Positions 1 to 12,500 are shown, counted from the stretch's first letter. The stretch: DNA of 64,000 bases from Knoxdaviesia capensis (GCA_001510575.1 LNGK01000012.1:951996-1015995); one strand, 5' to 3'. Notes: generated from the sequence alone by a model not told the origin. Program-made: numbers and translations.

Positions 1-817
1 ATCTTCAACTACCTCTGGTGCTGTCTCGGCGGCCTCAACTCGCAAGGCTCCTGCTGGGACAGAGTCACTTGGCCATCTCCTCAGGGAACCTGGCGTGGCT
101 ATTGTTCTGCTCCTCTGGGGTCACCTTATGATCTTGGCATATGCATACACTGGTAAGCACTTGCACCTCGTATATCTCTTCACACGCCGTCTTCAACGGC
201 AATATATTACCACCCTTGTACCGTATGCTCACTAACAATATCCAGCTCTCATACCACTATTTTGGTTCACGGATCCCGACCTTGGTGGCTTTGGCTTCAC
301 TTCTGCTCAGATCTCAATCTTCATGAGTTTGACTGGCATTAGTCAGTCGATCTGGATCCTTCTGATTTTCCCTCCACTCCAGCACCGCATGGGCAACACA
401 AATGTCACTCGTCTCTGCGCCCAAGCATATCCGTTTTTATTTATCATCCAGCCCGGCCTGGTCCTGCTGCTAAGATCCGGATCACAGACTGCTGGCATGT
501 TCTTCTGGATCGCAGTTACGTTTCTGTCAGTCATTGGCTCAGGAGTGAGCATGTCTTTCACCTCCATGCAGCTCGCTATCAATGATGTGGCCCCTTCTCC
601 AGAAGCCCTGGGGACCCTCAACGCCCTGTCTCTCGCCGTCGCGAGCGGTATCAGATCCTTCACGCCATTCCTTACCACTGTACTCTTCGCCGTTGGTGTT
701 CGCGGCCACATTTTCAGCGGCTTCTTCATTTGGGTCATTATGGTTACGATCACCGTGGCCTTCACATTTGCTTGTGAATATATGCCGCAGGACAGACACC
801 CTATAACGCGCCGCTAA
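1..817 (+). CDS. MFS transporter, C-terminal part (cut by window edge)
   Basis: Membrane transporter of the major facilitator superfamily; substrate unknown. Only the last ~240 residues are present. The reading frame is open from base 2 to 152, a 93-bp intron (153-245, GTAAGC...CCAG) follows, and the last exon runs 246-817 to a TAA. The visible part has four to five hydrophobic helices, including stretches around IWILLIFPPL and FIIQPGLVLLL. It also has the segment APSPEALGTLNALSLAVASG, which I recognise from fungal MFS proteins of the YCR023C/zinc-induced-facilitator-like group, where it precedes the last two helices. The tail after the final helix is short (EYMPQDRHPITRR). The N-terminal half lies outside the window, so neither the true start nor the substrate class can be judged. 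Confidence 0.85.
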
Positions 818-1587
818 TGTTGCCACAATTTAACCCCAGTCCGAGCAGAATCGTTACCGTCTGATGCATGAGTTGGTAGACAGAATTGGTCAACAGCTCT
901 AGGATATTCCTTAGAAGGTCTACACTTTCCAACACTTGTCAATTTCCCTCAAAATATCTTCCATTAGCAAGCGTCTGGCTCATAAATTGATCTATATTCC
1001 ATTAATACTGCTTTTCATTTTTGTTATATAATGAGGGTTTCAGAGATCTCCCTCTATGTCAAGCTTTGTTCGCTTCGTAGACTCGGAGTTGTAATAGCAT
1101 TTCGACTCTTCCTCATCTCTCATATATAGAAGCCTGGTATGTTCCATGGATCCATGTTTCGGGCTTTGAGCGGGAGAACGAAGGAGCCAGACAAACCCTA
1201 ACCCTAGGACAACCTCTATTGCTTGAACCTTAAAGCATATGTGATGGTTCCAGAGACCATTGATGCAATAGTCGTTAAAGAAGATAATCATTTTTCAATA
1301 TATTCCTACATTTATTTTCCAATGCTAGCCATCTAAACCTTCTCCCCTACATATTATTCTCCACAACCAAATTTTCATGCCCTGATATCAAACTGCTAAG
1401 TTTCATCTCAAAGGCGCTCGGCTATTTTTCGGAAGTTCAAGCGCGACTCCGAAAGCACGCGGACAGCTCAACCTCATCGAAAGACCATAGCACAACCTCA
1501 TCATCGCGAACTGTCCATCAAAAGCACACATACTCCCATTTCGAGCTGAAATCCCCATAGCTACGGCTGGCGTGACAGGCTGATCAT
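818..1587. other. Spacer: 3' UTR of MFS gene and promoter of chromodomain gene
   Basis: No coding potential is seen on either strand. The left part is AT-rich and likely holds the transporter's 3' UTR. The right part is the probable promoter and leader of the chromodomain gene and contains one two-unit telomere-like element at 1196-1206. Confidence 0.6.
1196..1206. promoter_or_regulatory. Telomere-like element (two CCCTAA units)
   Basis: CCCTAACCCTA lies about 390 bp before the chromodomain start codon. Similar two-unit elements occur upstream of two other genes (35398 and 54498). It is too short to be telomeric; a binding site for a telomere-repeat Myb-type factor is possible but unproven. 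Confidence 0.35.
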
Positions 1588-3567
1588 ATGGAAAAGCAAA
1601 AGTCGAGCAACTGGGGCTCGACCGTCAACAAATCCACCTCGGCGAAGCACCGCAGTCAATCCCCCCCGAGACCGCGAAACCGGCTTATCATCGAACTCGG
1701 AAGCCTCCCGCCGCCATACGTGCCGAACTCGGGGCCCCCGCTGGGCCAAGTGTCCATCCTACCTCCGAACAACTCGACCGCATACATTGTTGACAGCGTA
1801 TTCATCCCGCAGGGTATCGCCGAGGACGGGCAGGAGCTGCCTCGCCTTCTGGCTTGGATCGTGTCATGGCCGGATCGTCCAGCGGCGCGCGTCACAGTCC
1901 CGGCGACCAAGATTTATGATTACGTGTCGCCGCGCGAGCTCGAGGACTATGAATACCGGAGATGGCAGACGCGCCAGCGGGAGGCTGCTGAAGCGGCAGA
2001 ATTGGCGGCGGCTGAGGCGGCAGCCGCTGCGGCAAGAGCGGCAGCTGTAAAGCAGGCCATCAAAAACGAAAACAAACTAATTGGAGCCACGCCGGTGAAG
2101 CAAGGTCGCCGTGGATGGCCAGCGGGTCGCCGAAGAAAGGTTCCGCCGTCTAGACGCGATATGTCGGAGGAGAAGGAGGAAGATGATACGTTACTCCCGA
2201 TGGCGATGGGAGGCCCCATGAACGTTTCAGGGCCATCACTGTCTACTCCGTCCAAGCAATCCCTAAGACGGTTGGAACTGCTCGTGTCGGACAGCTTTGA
2301 CGAAAGCGAAGATTCATCCACTGATTCGGCCATGCCTAGACAGGCTGGCTATGACAACGAATCAGATCCTGATGCCGATGATGAATTCGACGACGTTTTC
2401 ACATATGGTCGCGCCAATAGAGATCATACCCCTACGCGCCGCCGTAGCGGTGACATTAACATGGCGGATATTGACGAGCTCGACAACCCTGAGGTTATCA
2501 GCGATCCCCTGCCAATGGTCGATCCGGAACAGACTCATCGACCAGGAGGGGGCTCTTTGCAGGTTGCGCTTACTACGTCGGCGCCGAGACGCGGGATTAC
2601 CCTCGACGAGATAGAATCACGATTGGCGCTACCCAAGCCGAGAGCCACGCCGGTGATGCAGTCACGGCTGGTGTCGGGAGCTTCCTATAGCCAGACCGAG
2701 CTGGGAAACCATACGCTCACGCCCATTAGATTGAAGGCGGATGCGCAGCACTCGTCCCAGCCGTCGCACAATGATCCGAAAAATCCGACAACTCCCAACC
2801 CATCTGCATCAACGCACCGAAATAGTCGGCAATCTCATGTCGGTGGCGAAGCCCCCATTCCGCCGTCCACCAAGCGCAAAATGCCGGCGGCGACCCCCAC
2901 CGAAAAGACACCGTCCGGATCCCCGCGCCCGCGGAAAGCCCCCCGCAAGACCCCCAAAGTGGAGCCAGAGTCGGAGTACACGGTCGAAGCGATCGAGGAC
3001 ATGGTGTTCGACACGGGCGGCACGCGGCTGTTCCTGATCTGCTGGGAGGGTGACTGGCCGCCGGACCAGAAACGCACGTGGGAGCCCGAGTCGAATGTGC
3101 CGCGCGGCCTGGTCAAGAAGTTCCTGCTGAGGGAGGGTTTAATTCAGGCGCCGGTGCCTTCTACAAACCAGAAGCGTACGCCGGGGAGACCACAGGGCCG
3201 GCCTCCGGTACGACCGCCCAAGAGCCCCTGGCCGGCGGCAACACGACCTGAGAAGGCTTCAGAGCCACTCCCTCCACGCGAGCAGGAAAGACGGGAGATT
3301 CTAGCTCATGATCTGGTGGAGGTGAACGAAGCCGAAGAATCAGATGGTCTCCCGCCACTGGTGGTGTCTGACCTGGTCCCAGCGGGCCGTTCCAAGGGCA
3401 CGGGCTCCCGGGCCCCCGGACAAAAGTCCACGGTGGCGGATTCTCAGAGCGAAGGGTCTTCCAGTGAGGATGAGAATGATCTGAGTGCCAGCCGCCGACC
3501 TGAGCGTGTCCTTTCAGATGAAGATCTCCAGCAGCAGCTGGCGAACTCATATCCGGATTACGATTAA
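1588..3567 (+). CDS. Chromodomain protein, mostly disordered
   Basis: Intronless 659-residue nuclear protein. Residues ~462-515 form a chromodomain: YTVEAIEDM, then an aromatic strand (LFLICWEGDW), then TWEPESNVP and a C-terminal helix (LVKKFLLREG). This fold reads methyl-lysine on histone tails or other basic peptides. Before it lie an Arg/Ala-rich helical segment (~120-155, EAAELAAAEAAAAAARAA) that could form a coiled coil, an acidic Ser/Asp stretch (~230-265), and basic AT-hook-like Pro/Arg/Lys patches (GRRGWPAGRRRK; later TPGRPQGRPP). The tail is Ser/Glu-rich and ends PDYD. The start at 1588 is the first ATG after upstream stops. It is not an HP1 homologue: I see no chromoshadow domain. 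It is more like the poorly studied fungal single-chromodomain proteins; the exact role is unknown. Confidence 0.85.
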   Translation: MEKQKSSNWGSTVNKSTSAKHRSQSPPRPRNRLIIELGSLPPPYVPNSGPPLGQVSILPPNNSTAYIVDSVFIPQGIAEDGQELPRLLAWIVSWPDRPAARVTVPATKIYDYVSPRELEDYEYRRWQTRQREAAEAAELAAAEAAAAAARAAAVKQAIKNENKLIGATPVKQGRRGWPAGRRRKVPPSRRDMSEEKEEDDTLLPMAMGGPMNVSGPSLSTPSKQSLRRLELLVSDSFDESEDSSTDSAMPRQAGYDNESDPDADDEFDDVFTYGRANRDHTPTRRRSGDINMADIDELDNPEVISDPLPMVDPEQTHRPGGGSLQVALTTSAPRRGITLDEIESRLALPKPRATPVMQSRLVSGASYSQTELGNHTLTPIRLKADAQHSSQPSHNDPKNPTTPNPSASTHRNSRQSHVGGEAPIPPSTKRKMPAATPTEKTPSGSPRPRKAPRKTPKVEPESEYTVEAIEDMVFDTGGTRLFLICWEGDWPPDQKRTWEPESNVPRGLVKKFLLREGLIQAPVPSTNQKRTPGRPQGRPPVRPPKSPWPAATRPEKASEPLPPREQERREILAHDLVEVNEAEESDGLPPLVVSDLVPAGRSKGTGSRAPGQKSTVADSQSEGSSSEDENDLSASRRPERVLSDEDLQQQLANSYPDYD

Positions 3568-6500
3568 GGATTCTCTACAGGAATCCAACCCGGGAGAATT
3601 CTCTAGCTTCCATGGCCTCGTTCTTGGACTGTTATCAGCTCTGGTCGATATTTCTCTATGTAATTACTTTTCTGTACTGCATTCTTGTACTTCTCCTTTT
3701 CTCTTCTCTTGTGTGGACCTTTTCTTTATGTTATTCCTTCATGCTGGTATTGCGTGGCGCTATTGACTTTATGTATGGGGATATGTTCATGTTTACACGG
3801 ATTCGTTTGCCTTTTTTTCTTCTGGGTTTCATCAGAGTTGTGAATTTTCTAAGATAACCTGTTCTGTAAAAGACAGTGTAGTCCCGATTATAGAGCCTGG
3901 GCCAAATTCGTGCATGACCTCGTATTGATTCCCGATACAGGGCTTCCCTATGGATAGCAGCATGCCTTGCCAGCGGACACAATGTTGGGACCCAGGGGAC
4001 AACGCATTGTGTATCCATCCCCCCACGGTCCACGGCACTTTGACTGGGGATTTTACGTGACGACGTCCCAGGAGTGCAAGCACCAACAGCAAGCGGCGGT
4101 GAGAGGTTGCCTTGCAAACGCATCGTCACGGCACCGTCATGGCGGAAATACAGCCGTCACTAGAGGAAAGGTGCAAATTTTCAGTGGTTACACATAAACA
4201 AACGAAAAATCTGGGCTTGCAACCCAGTTTTACCTATCATGAGGTCTACATGTCTCAGACTGGGCTTATTCGCCCCGAAATGCAACAAGCCTCGAGAAGG
4301 CCCGGCAATGCAAAGGCCAGAGCTATTCTAAACCCCCCTTGCGAAATCTGGACCGAGCCATTTGTTTGGGAGTGGGGGGACATCTCCTACTGTGCATAGG
4401 TACGGGTCCCCAAAAGAGCATCATGTGGTCTAGAATCGGACTTTTCCCTTTAGAGGCTCTGGATAAATAGGGCTGCAAACGTAACGGGAGACACACAGGG
4501 ACGACGCCACGTATGCAAGGACATGACCCGAGACACAAACACGAACAAGCAATCAACCTGCTGGTGCAGGCAAACGAAGCTTGAAGTGAGACAGCTACAC
4601 TTTGTTTTTTTCTTTTTATAGGTGGGAGAAAACTCGCGAGCCGGGGAACTGCATGCCCAACAAAAGGCTACCACCCACCCGCGCTTAGGAGAGGGCCTGG
4701 TGACCACTGCGCTCTGATTTACAAGTACCGGGAGTCCATCGGGAGAAAAGAACCAAGTTGTTGTTCATGCTGTGTCTCACAGTGAGCAAACTGAGGCTGG
4801 TGGTGCCAAGGAATCAAGTCAGGTGTTTATCGGGTGCGTGTGTTGTTGGTTCGCTAGCAAACTTGTATTTTCGGATGGCATCTTGGTCCCCCCCCACGAT
4901 GGGAAGGATGAAGTTGCGTCAGTCGATACCAAGGAGAAGGATCTATTTTTAGAGGGCTTTCCGGCCCGTATCGGAGGGGCCCGGCGATTGTCGGGCTTAT
5001 TCTCACTCTCCCGTACCCGACTGTTGTGTTCCGGAGATACAAGTTAAGTTGATTCTGGCCTACACATAACTTGTTGAGCCATTTTTCCGTGTATTCACGT
5101 GATGAAACTTTCATGCAGGAGTCCGGCGTAGTAGTTGTGCCAGAGTAGTCGATAGTGGTGGTGTTGATGACTCTAATACACTCAAAACGACGACCACCGC
5201 CGGAAACGACATCTAGTGACGATCACTCTACAAAGGAATTAATTACGCTATCTCATAGCATGCAGGGGGCGTAGATGGGGGTCAGAAATGCCGACAGGCG
5301 GGGGCTGAGATAGAACGAGCTGGAGAGGGAGAGCTGCACTTTACTTATACGGAGAAGACCAGCAGCGTGGGCCGACCAATAGATGGATGCGTGAAAATAA
5401 GAACAAGAGGAGTATTGAAGTTCTATCATACTCTCTGCGCTGTATAACGGCAAATGTGCACCAACTTCTAGTCTCCCCCCCGAAATTTCTTTTAAAAGAA
5501 TTGCACCATGGATTACCATTTTGGGCCGGCCGCAGGAACCCGGGGTCCGGCGATCTGGCCTATCAGATCAGCGCCATGCCGACGGTGTGGGAGACCAGCA
5601 AGAAACTTAATTAAAGAGGGATGCGCTGAACCATTGAAAGTCCTGGCCTAGACATTACTGATAAGGGCTCATAGTGCGGAGGGGGGCGAAGGTTCTCAAA
5701 CTGAAAAAGTGTGTCTGCTATTTCCAGGAGGTTTTGGACCAATCGATGATGTGCCGGTACCAGATAATGAGCCTCCTGTTTGTTCTGACGTGGGGGGGAG
5801 TCCCAGAGAGAAACTGGGAAACAGGGCGACGGGGGGTCGATTGACAATGGAATCAAGGGACGAAGCGACAGAAAGACGGTGAAGCTGGGCGTGTGGTCCC
5901 TTGTGGTCGGTGAACAGCCACGGCAACCTGTCAAGTGAACCAGTGACCTTTTGTGTTTGTCCCAAAGGAGCTGACTTCACTGCTCTCGATGGGGCTTGAG
6001 ACGAGGTGTGCCTCTAGGTGCTAGCATCCCAAGATTCTAGAGGGTGGGGTTTTTACATAGAGCTAGCCGGTGATGGAGTGCCTAAGAGTGGTTGGCCCGG
6101 GTAAAATGGAAGTGTGGGAGGAGGAGGCATGTTTTCTGTTTTTCTTGGACTGGTGAGATCATCGCCACAAAGCTGTCCTTAATATCACCGGAAGAGGCAC
6201 AGTGATATCCACGACCAGGACCTGCCAATCTTGGACCGGGTTGAGCGTGCATGGGAAAGCTCTGACCAAGTCTCACACAACCTAGGTAGTTGACGTGTCG
6301 GTGTAGATTTACAATAGTTGGACTACACACATGCAAACATAGCTTGTATAGTATGTTTGTTGAATGATACAGTAAGATATCTGGAGAGGTTGGCTGTTTG
6401 GCGGGAGATGTGGCTTCCCCGCCCGGAATTATGTATTCATGCGGGGGTTTGCAAGAGAGCACTGACCTTTGCTAACTAAAACATTCTACTAGCAGCTAGA

Positions 6501-8521
6501 GTCAGATGATGATGATGATGAGGATGATGCTGGGGGAACGGGGATTGGGGGGCGGCATGGAAGTATCAGGATAATGGGACTCGATCCAGTGTGATAAGGG
6601 ATGTTCCCTGTGGACAAGCTACACACCGACCGCTCTTCGTTTAACACCAATGAACCCCGTAATAGGCGTTTATAGTAGACCAAATCACTATACGTATATA
6701 GCGCTGTAATGAAATAGATTAGGGAAGCGATAAGACACAGCAACGAGTTATTTTTTCGCACAGAGGGTATACACTCTCTCTTTTTCCTGAGGAATGGGTG
6801 ATCTCACTGCTGTCGGGCTCACTGCTGTCCTGGAGTAGTTAGTGCTCACGAGAAGAAACCCCGCCCATGAGATTGATCAGTTTAAGAATACCAATGCCGG
6901 TTGTCAGAAGCAGATCGTTTCAAACATACCTGGACCAAAAGCCCAAGTTTGGAATGCCTGTTTTCCAACATGGAGGACATCCTCGGTCTACCATATAATC
7001 CACACTAACCCCCACGCAGCTACTTGGAAAGTTCCAGGCAAGCGCTTTAAGATATGCGCTAAGCTATTTTTGGCTATCCGTGGCGATAATATGTCTGGGG
7101 GGGAGGGGAACTCAAGTCAACTTGCGCATATTGGAGTTTATGGTAACGCTTTCTTCCTTGCCGGCGTTTCCTGTTCCTTGTTCGCCGTCTCTTCGTTCCC
7201 ATTCGTTTGTGCTCCCTGTAGGCTTTGTGTTCCGCGGAACCTTTCGGTGCAGGAGCGGGCTTGCATGACCTCATATACACATCGGCTACCACTGCTGTTT
7301 TTGTAACTTTGGGTAGTGAGTGAGTGGTGGGATGTTTGCATGAGAGCTGCACAACAGCAAGCAAAACGCAGGACAAGCTTCATGTTTTATTCCGCGTCCA
7401 TGTTCAACCTCTTCCAGCAACAGAAACGGACCACTTCTTCGGTCGTGACTTTAGGTACCATTCAGCACTTACCTAACAACGCGAACAGAGGGACACAGGC
7501 TTTAGCTTTAGACAAACACCCCCTCTCTTCTCCACCGGCCTTTGCTCCTGGTTGTTAGCTTGCGCATTGATCTCAGACACTGCCGTCTCCAAATTTCAAG
7601 TCAGAGACTTGTGGAGGAAGTTCAGATTCACTGGACAGGATGTGGTTCAACCAGCGAAAGACAACTGACCACATCCAAATGAAAACCTTTTGAATCCTCG
7701 TCAACCTCTATCGACGTTAAGTAGTGTGTAAGAGAGGAGGCCGATCCAGTCTTGCACCTGTGGCTATTGGTATGTGTGACGTGCCCTTCATGTGGTATAG
7801 CCCGCCCGGTCTTGCTACAACGCAAAGACCACACACTACTGAGCTGTTATACGCACTCCCAGCCTCAACACTCAGTGGTATTCACCGACTGATACATCCA
7901 CACCCTGGATCCCTCCCCCTTTTCCCGGTCCCATGTTCCACGGCCCCGGATTATACTTTCTTTCAGCCAACGGCAGTCTGTCTTGGGTTACGTTGGACTC
8001 TTTTGTTCTTTTCTTTTTGTTAACCTTCTTCTTACGCCCTATTTAGATTGGACCCCATGCTACTCACTTCTGGTTTGTTGTCCCGCAAATAAGCCCACGT
8101 ACACTTCGCACCGGCAATCAGCCAACCGTTTGGCACAAAGTGCCATGCTAATGAAGACGTCCGTCCATCTGTAACACACCTGGCTAAACTAGTGTTTGCT
8201 GTTTACCTCTCGCCTCACGCTTATACACTTTCCTGAACCCAGGCCATCCGGCAGTCCTGGACTCCTATTGCTAGCCACTTATCTGAAGATTTGCTCGTTA
8301 GAGCATTCCTTCCCAATCCTCGCTTCTGGAAACCTTAAATAGTCCCACATCCCCCATCCTAACATACCCTTCCTTCTGCTTTAGTATCCTTCCATTCCTT
8401 ACTTCTCACCTCCAGACTTCTAGACATTTGACCACTTGGAACGTTATTCCCCTACTGCTTTCCACACTCAAACATCCTGTTCCCATTCACCGACCCCGAC
8501 CCCTCAACTCACCAATCAAAC
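3568..8521. other. Gene-free spacer (~5 kb)
   Basis: Both strands were scanned. The open frames (all under ~155 codons) have no recognisable domain, no splice-joined extension and no codon bias like the flanking genes. The first ~300 bp is T-rich and probably the 3' UTR of the chromodomain gene. The last ~250 bp (8270-8521) is C/T-rich and ends in AAAC before the aldolase ATG, which looks like a promoter and leader. A short GAT trinucleotide run lies near 6506-6520. Non-coding transcripts or species-specific genes cannot be excluded. Confidence 0.5.
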
Positions 8522-9544
8522 ATGACTTCCACTCCTTCTTCTATGAAGACTCCACCTCCGGCAATCTCTTCCTCAGCCATGGGCTCGCCAAAGGATTCCC
8601 ACCTCCGACTTCCTGACGGTGTCTATGTTCCAACTCTAGCCTTCTTCACTCCGACAGACGACATCGATACCACCACCCTCGAGCGCCATGTTATCCGCCT
8701 GATCAATGCGGGAGTTGCTGGAATTGTTGTCCACGGCTCCAACGGCGAGGCAGTGCACCTATCCCACGCCGAACGTGCCTCGATGATCCGCACAGCCCGC
8801 GATGCCATCCTGCATGAGGCAAGCTCGACTAGCAACCGAGTGCCCCTGATTGCCGGATGTGGCGCCCACTCCACCCGAGAAACCCTGGATCTCTGCATCG
8901 AAGCCGCCCAAGCCGGCGCAACCCATGCCATCCTCCTGCCGCCGAGCTACTACGGCTCTCTCCTCCCCGACGATGCCATCGTCGCTCACTTTGACACCGT
9001 GGCTGACCGGAGCCCCATCCCGCTCCTGGTGTACAACTTCCCCGCCGCTGCCTCCGGCCGTGACCTGTCCTCCGACGTTATCCTGCAAATTGCCCAGCAC
9101 CCCAACGTGGTCGGTGTCAAGCTGACCTGCGGAAACACTGGCAAGCTTGCTCGCGTGGTGGCGTCCGCACCGGATGGGTTCTTCGTGGCCGGCGGCAGCG
9201 CCGACTTCATCCTGCAGGGCCACGTCGTCGGCGCCAACGGCACCATCTCCGGCCTGGCGAACCTGGCGCCCCGCGCCTGCTCGCGTGTCATTGAGCTGGC
9301 GAACGCCGGCCGCCTGCGCGAGGCCCGGGAACTGCAGGCTGCGCTGGCGGAGGCGGACTGGACCGCCATCCAGACGGGATTCGTCGGCGTCAAGGCCGCC
9401 ATCAACCACTATGAGGGGTATGGGGGCGAGCCTCGTCTGCCCTGTGTGGCGCCCACGGAGGTTGAAGTCCAGCGCATCGCGTCGGGCTTCGATCGGATCA
9501 TGGCCATCGAGGCGAAACTCGCGGCCGAGGCTGTGTCGGCGTGA
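8522..9544 (+). CDS. DHDPS/NAL-family aldolase (sugar-acid aldolase-like)
   Basis: Single-exon, 340-residue TIM-barrel class I aldolase of the dihydrodipicolinate synthase family. The Schiff-base lysine is K200 in VGVKLTCG, the catalytic tyrosine is Y171 in VYNFP, and the pyruvate-binding motif is GSNGE (72-76) in place of the bacterial GTTGE. About 28 residues of Ser/Pro-rich N-terminal extension precede the barrel. Filamentous fungi make lysine by the aminoadipate route, so the enzyme is unlikely to be a true DapA. The GSNGEAVHL and KLTCGNTGKL segments resemble the fungal 2-keto-3-deoxy-L-galactonate aldolase (GaaC/LGA1) of D-galacturonate catabolism and the hydroxy-oxoglutarate aldolase group. 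It would split a 2-keto-3-deoxy acid into pyruvate and an aldehyde, probably in the cytosol. No other pectin-catabolism gene is adjacent, so the substrate remains open. Confidence 0.88.
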   Translation: MTSTPSSMKTPPPAISSSAMGSPKDSHLRLPDGVYVPTLAFFTPTDDIDTTTLERHVIRLINAGVAGIVVHGSNGEAVHLSHAERASMIRTARDAILHEASSTSNRVPLIAGCGAHSTRETLDLCIEAAQAGATHAILLPPSYYGSLLPDDAIVAHFDTVADRSPIPLLVYNFPAAASGRDLSSDVILQIAQHPNVVGVKLTCGNTGKLARVVASAPDGFFVAGGSADFILQGHVVGANGTISGLANLAPRACSRVIELANAGRLREARELQAALAEADWTAIQTGFVGVKAAINHYEGYGGEPRLPCVAPTEVEVQRIASGFDRIMAIEAKLAAEAVSA

Positions 9545-12500
9545 GGGAACTCATGTGAGACCGCATGTTTTCCCCTTCACCCCCGGTGGTTGAACTGTTT
9601 CCGACTTCTGCGTTCAGTTGTTTACATGTGGCGTGGGGGTGGCAAAAGAGCTTGGTTTTTCCACCAGAGGTGGAATGGTGATGATGACCACCCCATTCGC
9701 CTGCGTGTGTCATTAGCTGTTCCCCGGAACCAGGATCTCGGAACTAATCACTCTGGAGTTCTGACCTGGACTCTCAACTGGTCATTGTGGGTTTATTTTT
9801 CCTTCTGCTGTTCTCTCTCACGAATCATTCAACATATCATTTTCCCTGGTTGGGACGAAACAACCTGGCGCATTCTTATCGTTTTCCATTTGCCAACCGA
9901 TTTCAGTAATATTATCTGCGTACGAGAATCATTCCCAGTTCCCCTTACCCCTTTTCACCCTTTTTAGTCTGTTTTGATGATTTTCTCTCTTCAGGTCTGC
10001 ATCTTTTGCCTCTTTCCTTAATTCGGTCCTAGTTCAAGCGACATATCACATTTTCTTCTAGGCTGATCTTTTTCTCGAACTTTTCTGTTTTATCTCTTTG
10101 GATTCCCCTTCTTTCTCACCCTCTTTTTCTCTATAGCGGGAGTGTTTCCTTGACTTATTTTATCGTGTATGGCTTTCGTTATATCGGACGGGGTTTAAAA
10201 CGGGCTAAATGGAATTGGCATAGAACACGGTAGTTTGGTGTGTGGGGATAGACTGGAGTGACATTAAGATTATCTCAAGCTCGTAGCTGCTATATCAATA
10301 AACACGGAATGATTTTTTTCATATTGTGATATCTGTAACTCGGTAGTAATTAGTGGTAGCATTGCTCGCTCACTTGGTAGTTGTCCAGCTCTTGGGGGTA
10401 ATAATGATCTCCTCTTTCTCAAGCTTGTGTGAGGTTTTTATTTCACACTGGTGCCCCTTTTTATGTGGTGATGCTACCCTCCCCTCAAAGAAACCTTTCC
10501 TGGTTTAGGTATTTATCGGCTCGGGGAATTTCAGGTTGTCATATATATCTCAAATCTCTTCAAAGCTGAAAGACTGCAGAGGGTGCTGGCGAGATATAAA
10601 AACCTTCGTGATATAGCCCTGGGTCAGTGATATAACTCGCTATCTCCAACTTCATTTCCTTGTAATGATTGCATGTTATTGGCAGTAGTCCGATACTTCT
10701 CTCACTCATTGGCGTCTACTACCCGTCTCATCGCACCCTCTAGCCTCCGACACCGCACCACTTTTCATCCTTGTTTTCTGCACTTCGCTCTCCTCGTTTC
10801 CGGCTTCCGGAGGACTCGCTGAGCTCCTGTCACAACTGCCGGGAGGCCTAGACTCGCGGTGTGAAAAACGGACCCTGTTATCTCAGAGTATCCTTCCACC
10901 TTGATCTGTTCTAGCCTGGTAATCTCTCCTCCTGTCACAATTGCTCAACAGAATCCATTGTCTTGTTGCAGCTCAGTTCCCAGATCGACAACCTCCCTAT
11001 GGGTGTGAGTATAGCCGTAGGCATCGCCGCCAGCTTGTATTTTGTGATCTAATAAAAATTACATTGCTGTATCCAGCCAGCCAAGTTTCACCCATTTCGA
11101 GCAACTGGGGAAGCGTCGGTATAAACAATATCTGGGGTTGAACCCTAGCGGCGATTAAGGGGTGGAATCCTTCTGGAATCTCCGAGAAAGTGTGGGGAAG
11201 CCCCGGATGGTGGAGCCCGGATTTGACCGTAGAAGCGAAGGAACAGCCGGACTGTTGGGCGGGAGGTCACCCTATCCCTTGCCTAATCGGATCCGATCTG
11301 ATTGTCATTTTTGAAAGCAGGGACTGTGGTGATCTCGAGTTATAAAGTCCATTAGTGAGGGCAGAGAAAGCAGAAAGTCACAGAATGGTAAGAAGCATCT
11401 GCGCCTTCTCGCTATGCAAACATCGAAGCGTGTTCCGTTCATCATAAGCTTGAGCCATGTTGTTTTTTCTTCTCCTTCGGAACCAATCCAGCGTGACTAT
11501 TTTGCTCGATCATTTTGTGCAATTCAAGTTATCTTGATCCCGTTCCGATGTCCCAATTATCACCACTCCGGAGCTGATAGTCTAATCTTCACTGCCGCGG
11601 CCTGCCAAGAACCCCATACTCAAGATGTGAATCATGCATCAATTGCCAGCGAGTTCCACTCGTCTCCCTTCATCTCTCTGCATATCTAAATCTGATATCT
11701 CCAAAGTGCGGCCCTACTCATCTGCGTATGCGCCACGTCTGTCTGTCCATATGTGGGCCCGCACCCGGCAAGGACACAAGACGGACGTTGCAGTCCCGGA
11801 AAAATTAATGGTGAGTGCTCTATCGAGCCCATCGGCCGTCCGAGCCGGTTGCCTCTTCGCCGACAGACCAATCATCCGACACCCTCGATTGACTTTTACC
11901 TTCCTCTTCTGGTGGCGGTAGGCGGCTCATCACCGTGCCGATGTTCCAGTGGCGTCCATGTGTGTTCGGCTTTTCTGGACTCACATGTGCACCCTTAGGG
12001 AATGCGGAACCGATTTGCCGATCGCCGTGGTCAGTTTATAGAGTTGGATTTTTTTCTATATGTTTTTGAACGTTTTCTCCAATTGTCTGCAACAGAAGGA
12101 GAATCGAATCAACGGCGCGGTTCACACTGACACATCGAAGGCGGCATCTAAGCATGTGCGAGATGACTCTTGGAGTTCGAAGAGACTGCTGCATATCTGT
12201 ATACCAAATATGAACAGCATGATTTCAAGACACTGTTGACAATATTTTTCATAGATCTCGTCAAATCTAGGTTTTCTCCAACGCATACCACCGAAGCCTA
12301 CCCCAACTCGCGCCACATAATGATTGATGCTGGGCGCAATATGCAACGGAAGTGAGGGTGCAGAACAGTGTCATGCGGCACTTTAGGGAGAGCCGCCATT
12401 AAAATATCTTCTCGTTCAGTTATTTAATTTGGGGGGTTTAATCAGAATGCCGCCACAAATCACACTACTGGGAATCTATATATGTATATATATATATATA

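Noticed and set aside
1196..1206. Telomere end or interstitial telomere
   Set aside because: Only two units; a real telomeric array would have many. Kept only as a possible promoter element.
6506..6520. GAT trinucleotide repeat as coding Asp-rich tract
   Set aside because: The surrounding frames are short and lack any support for a protein.
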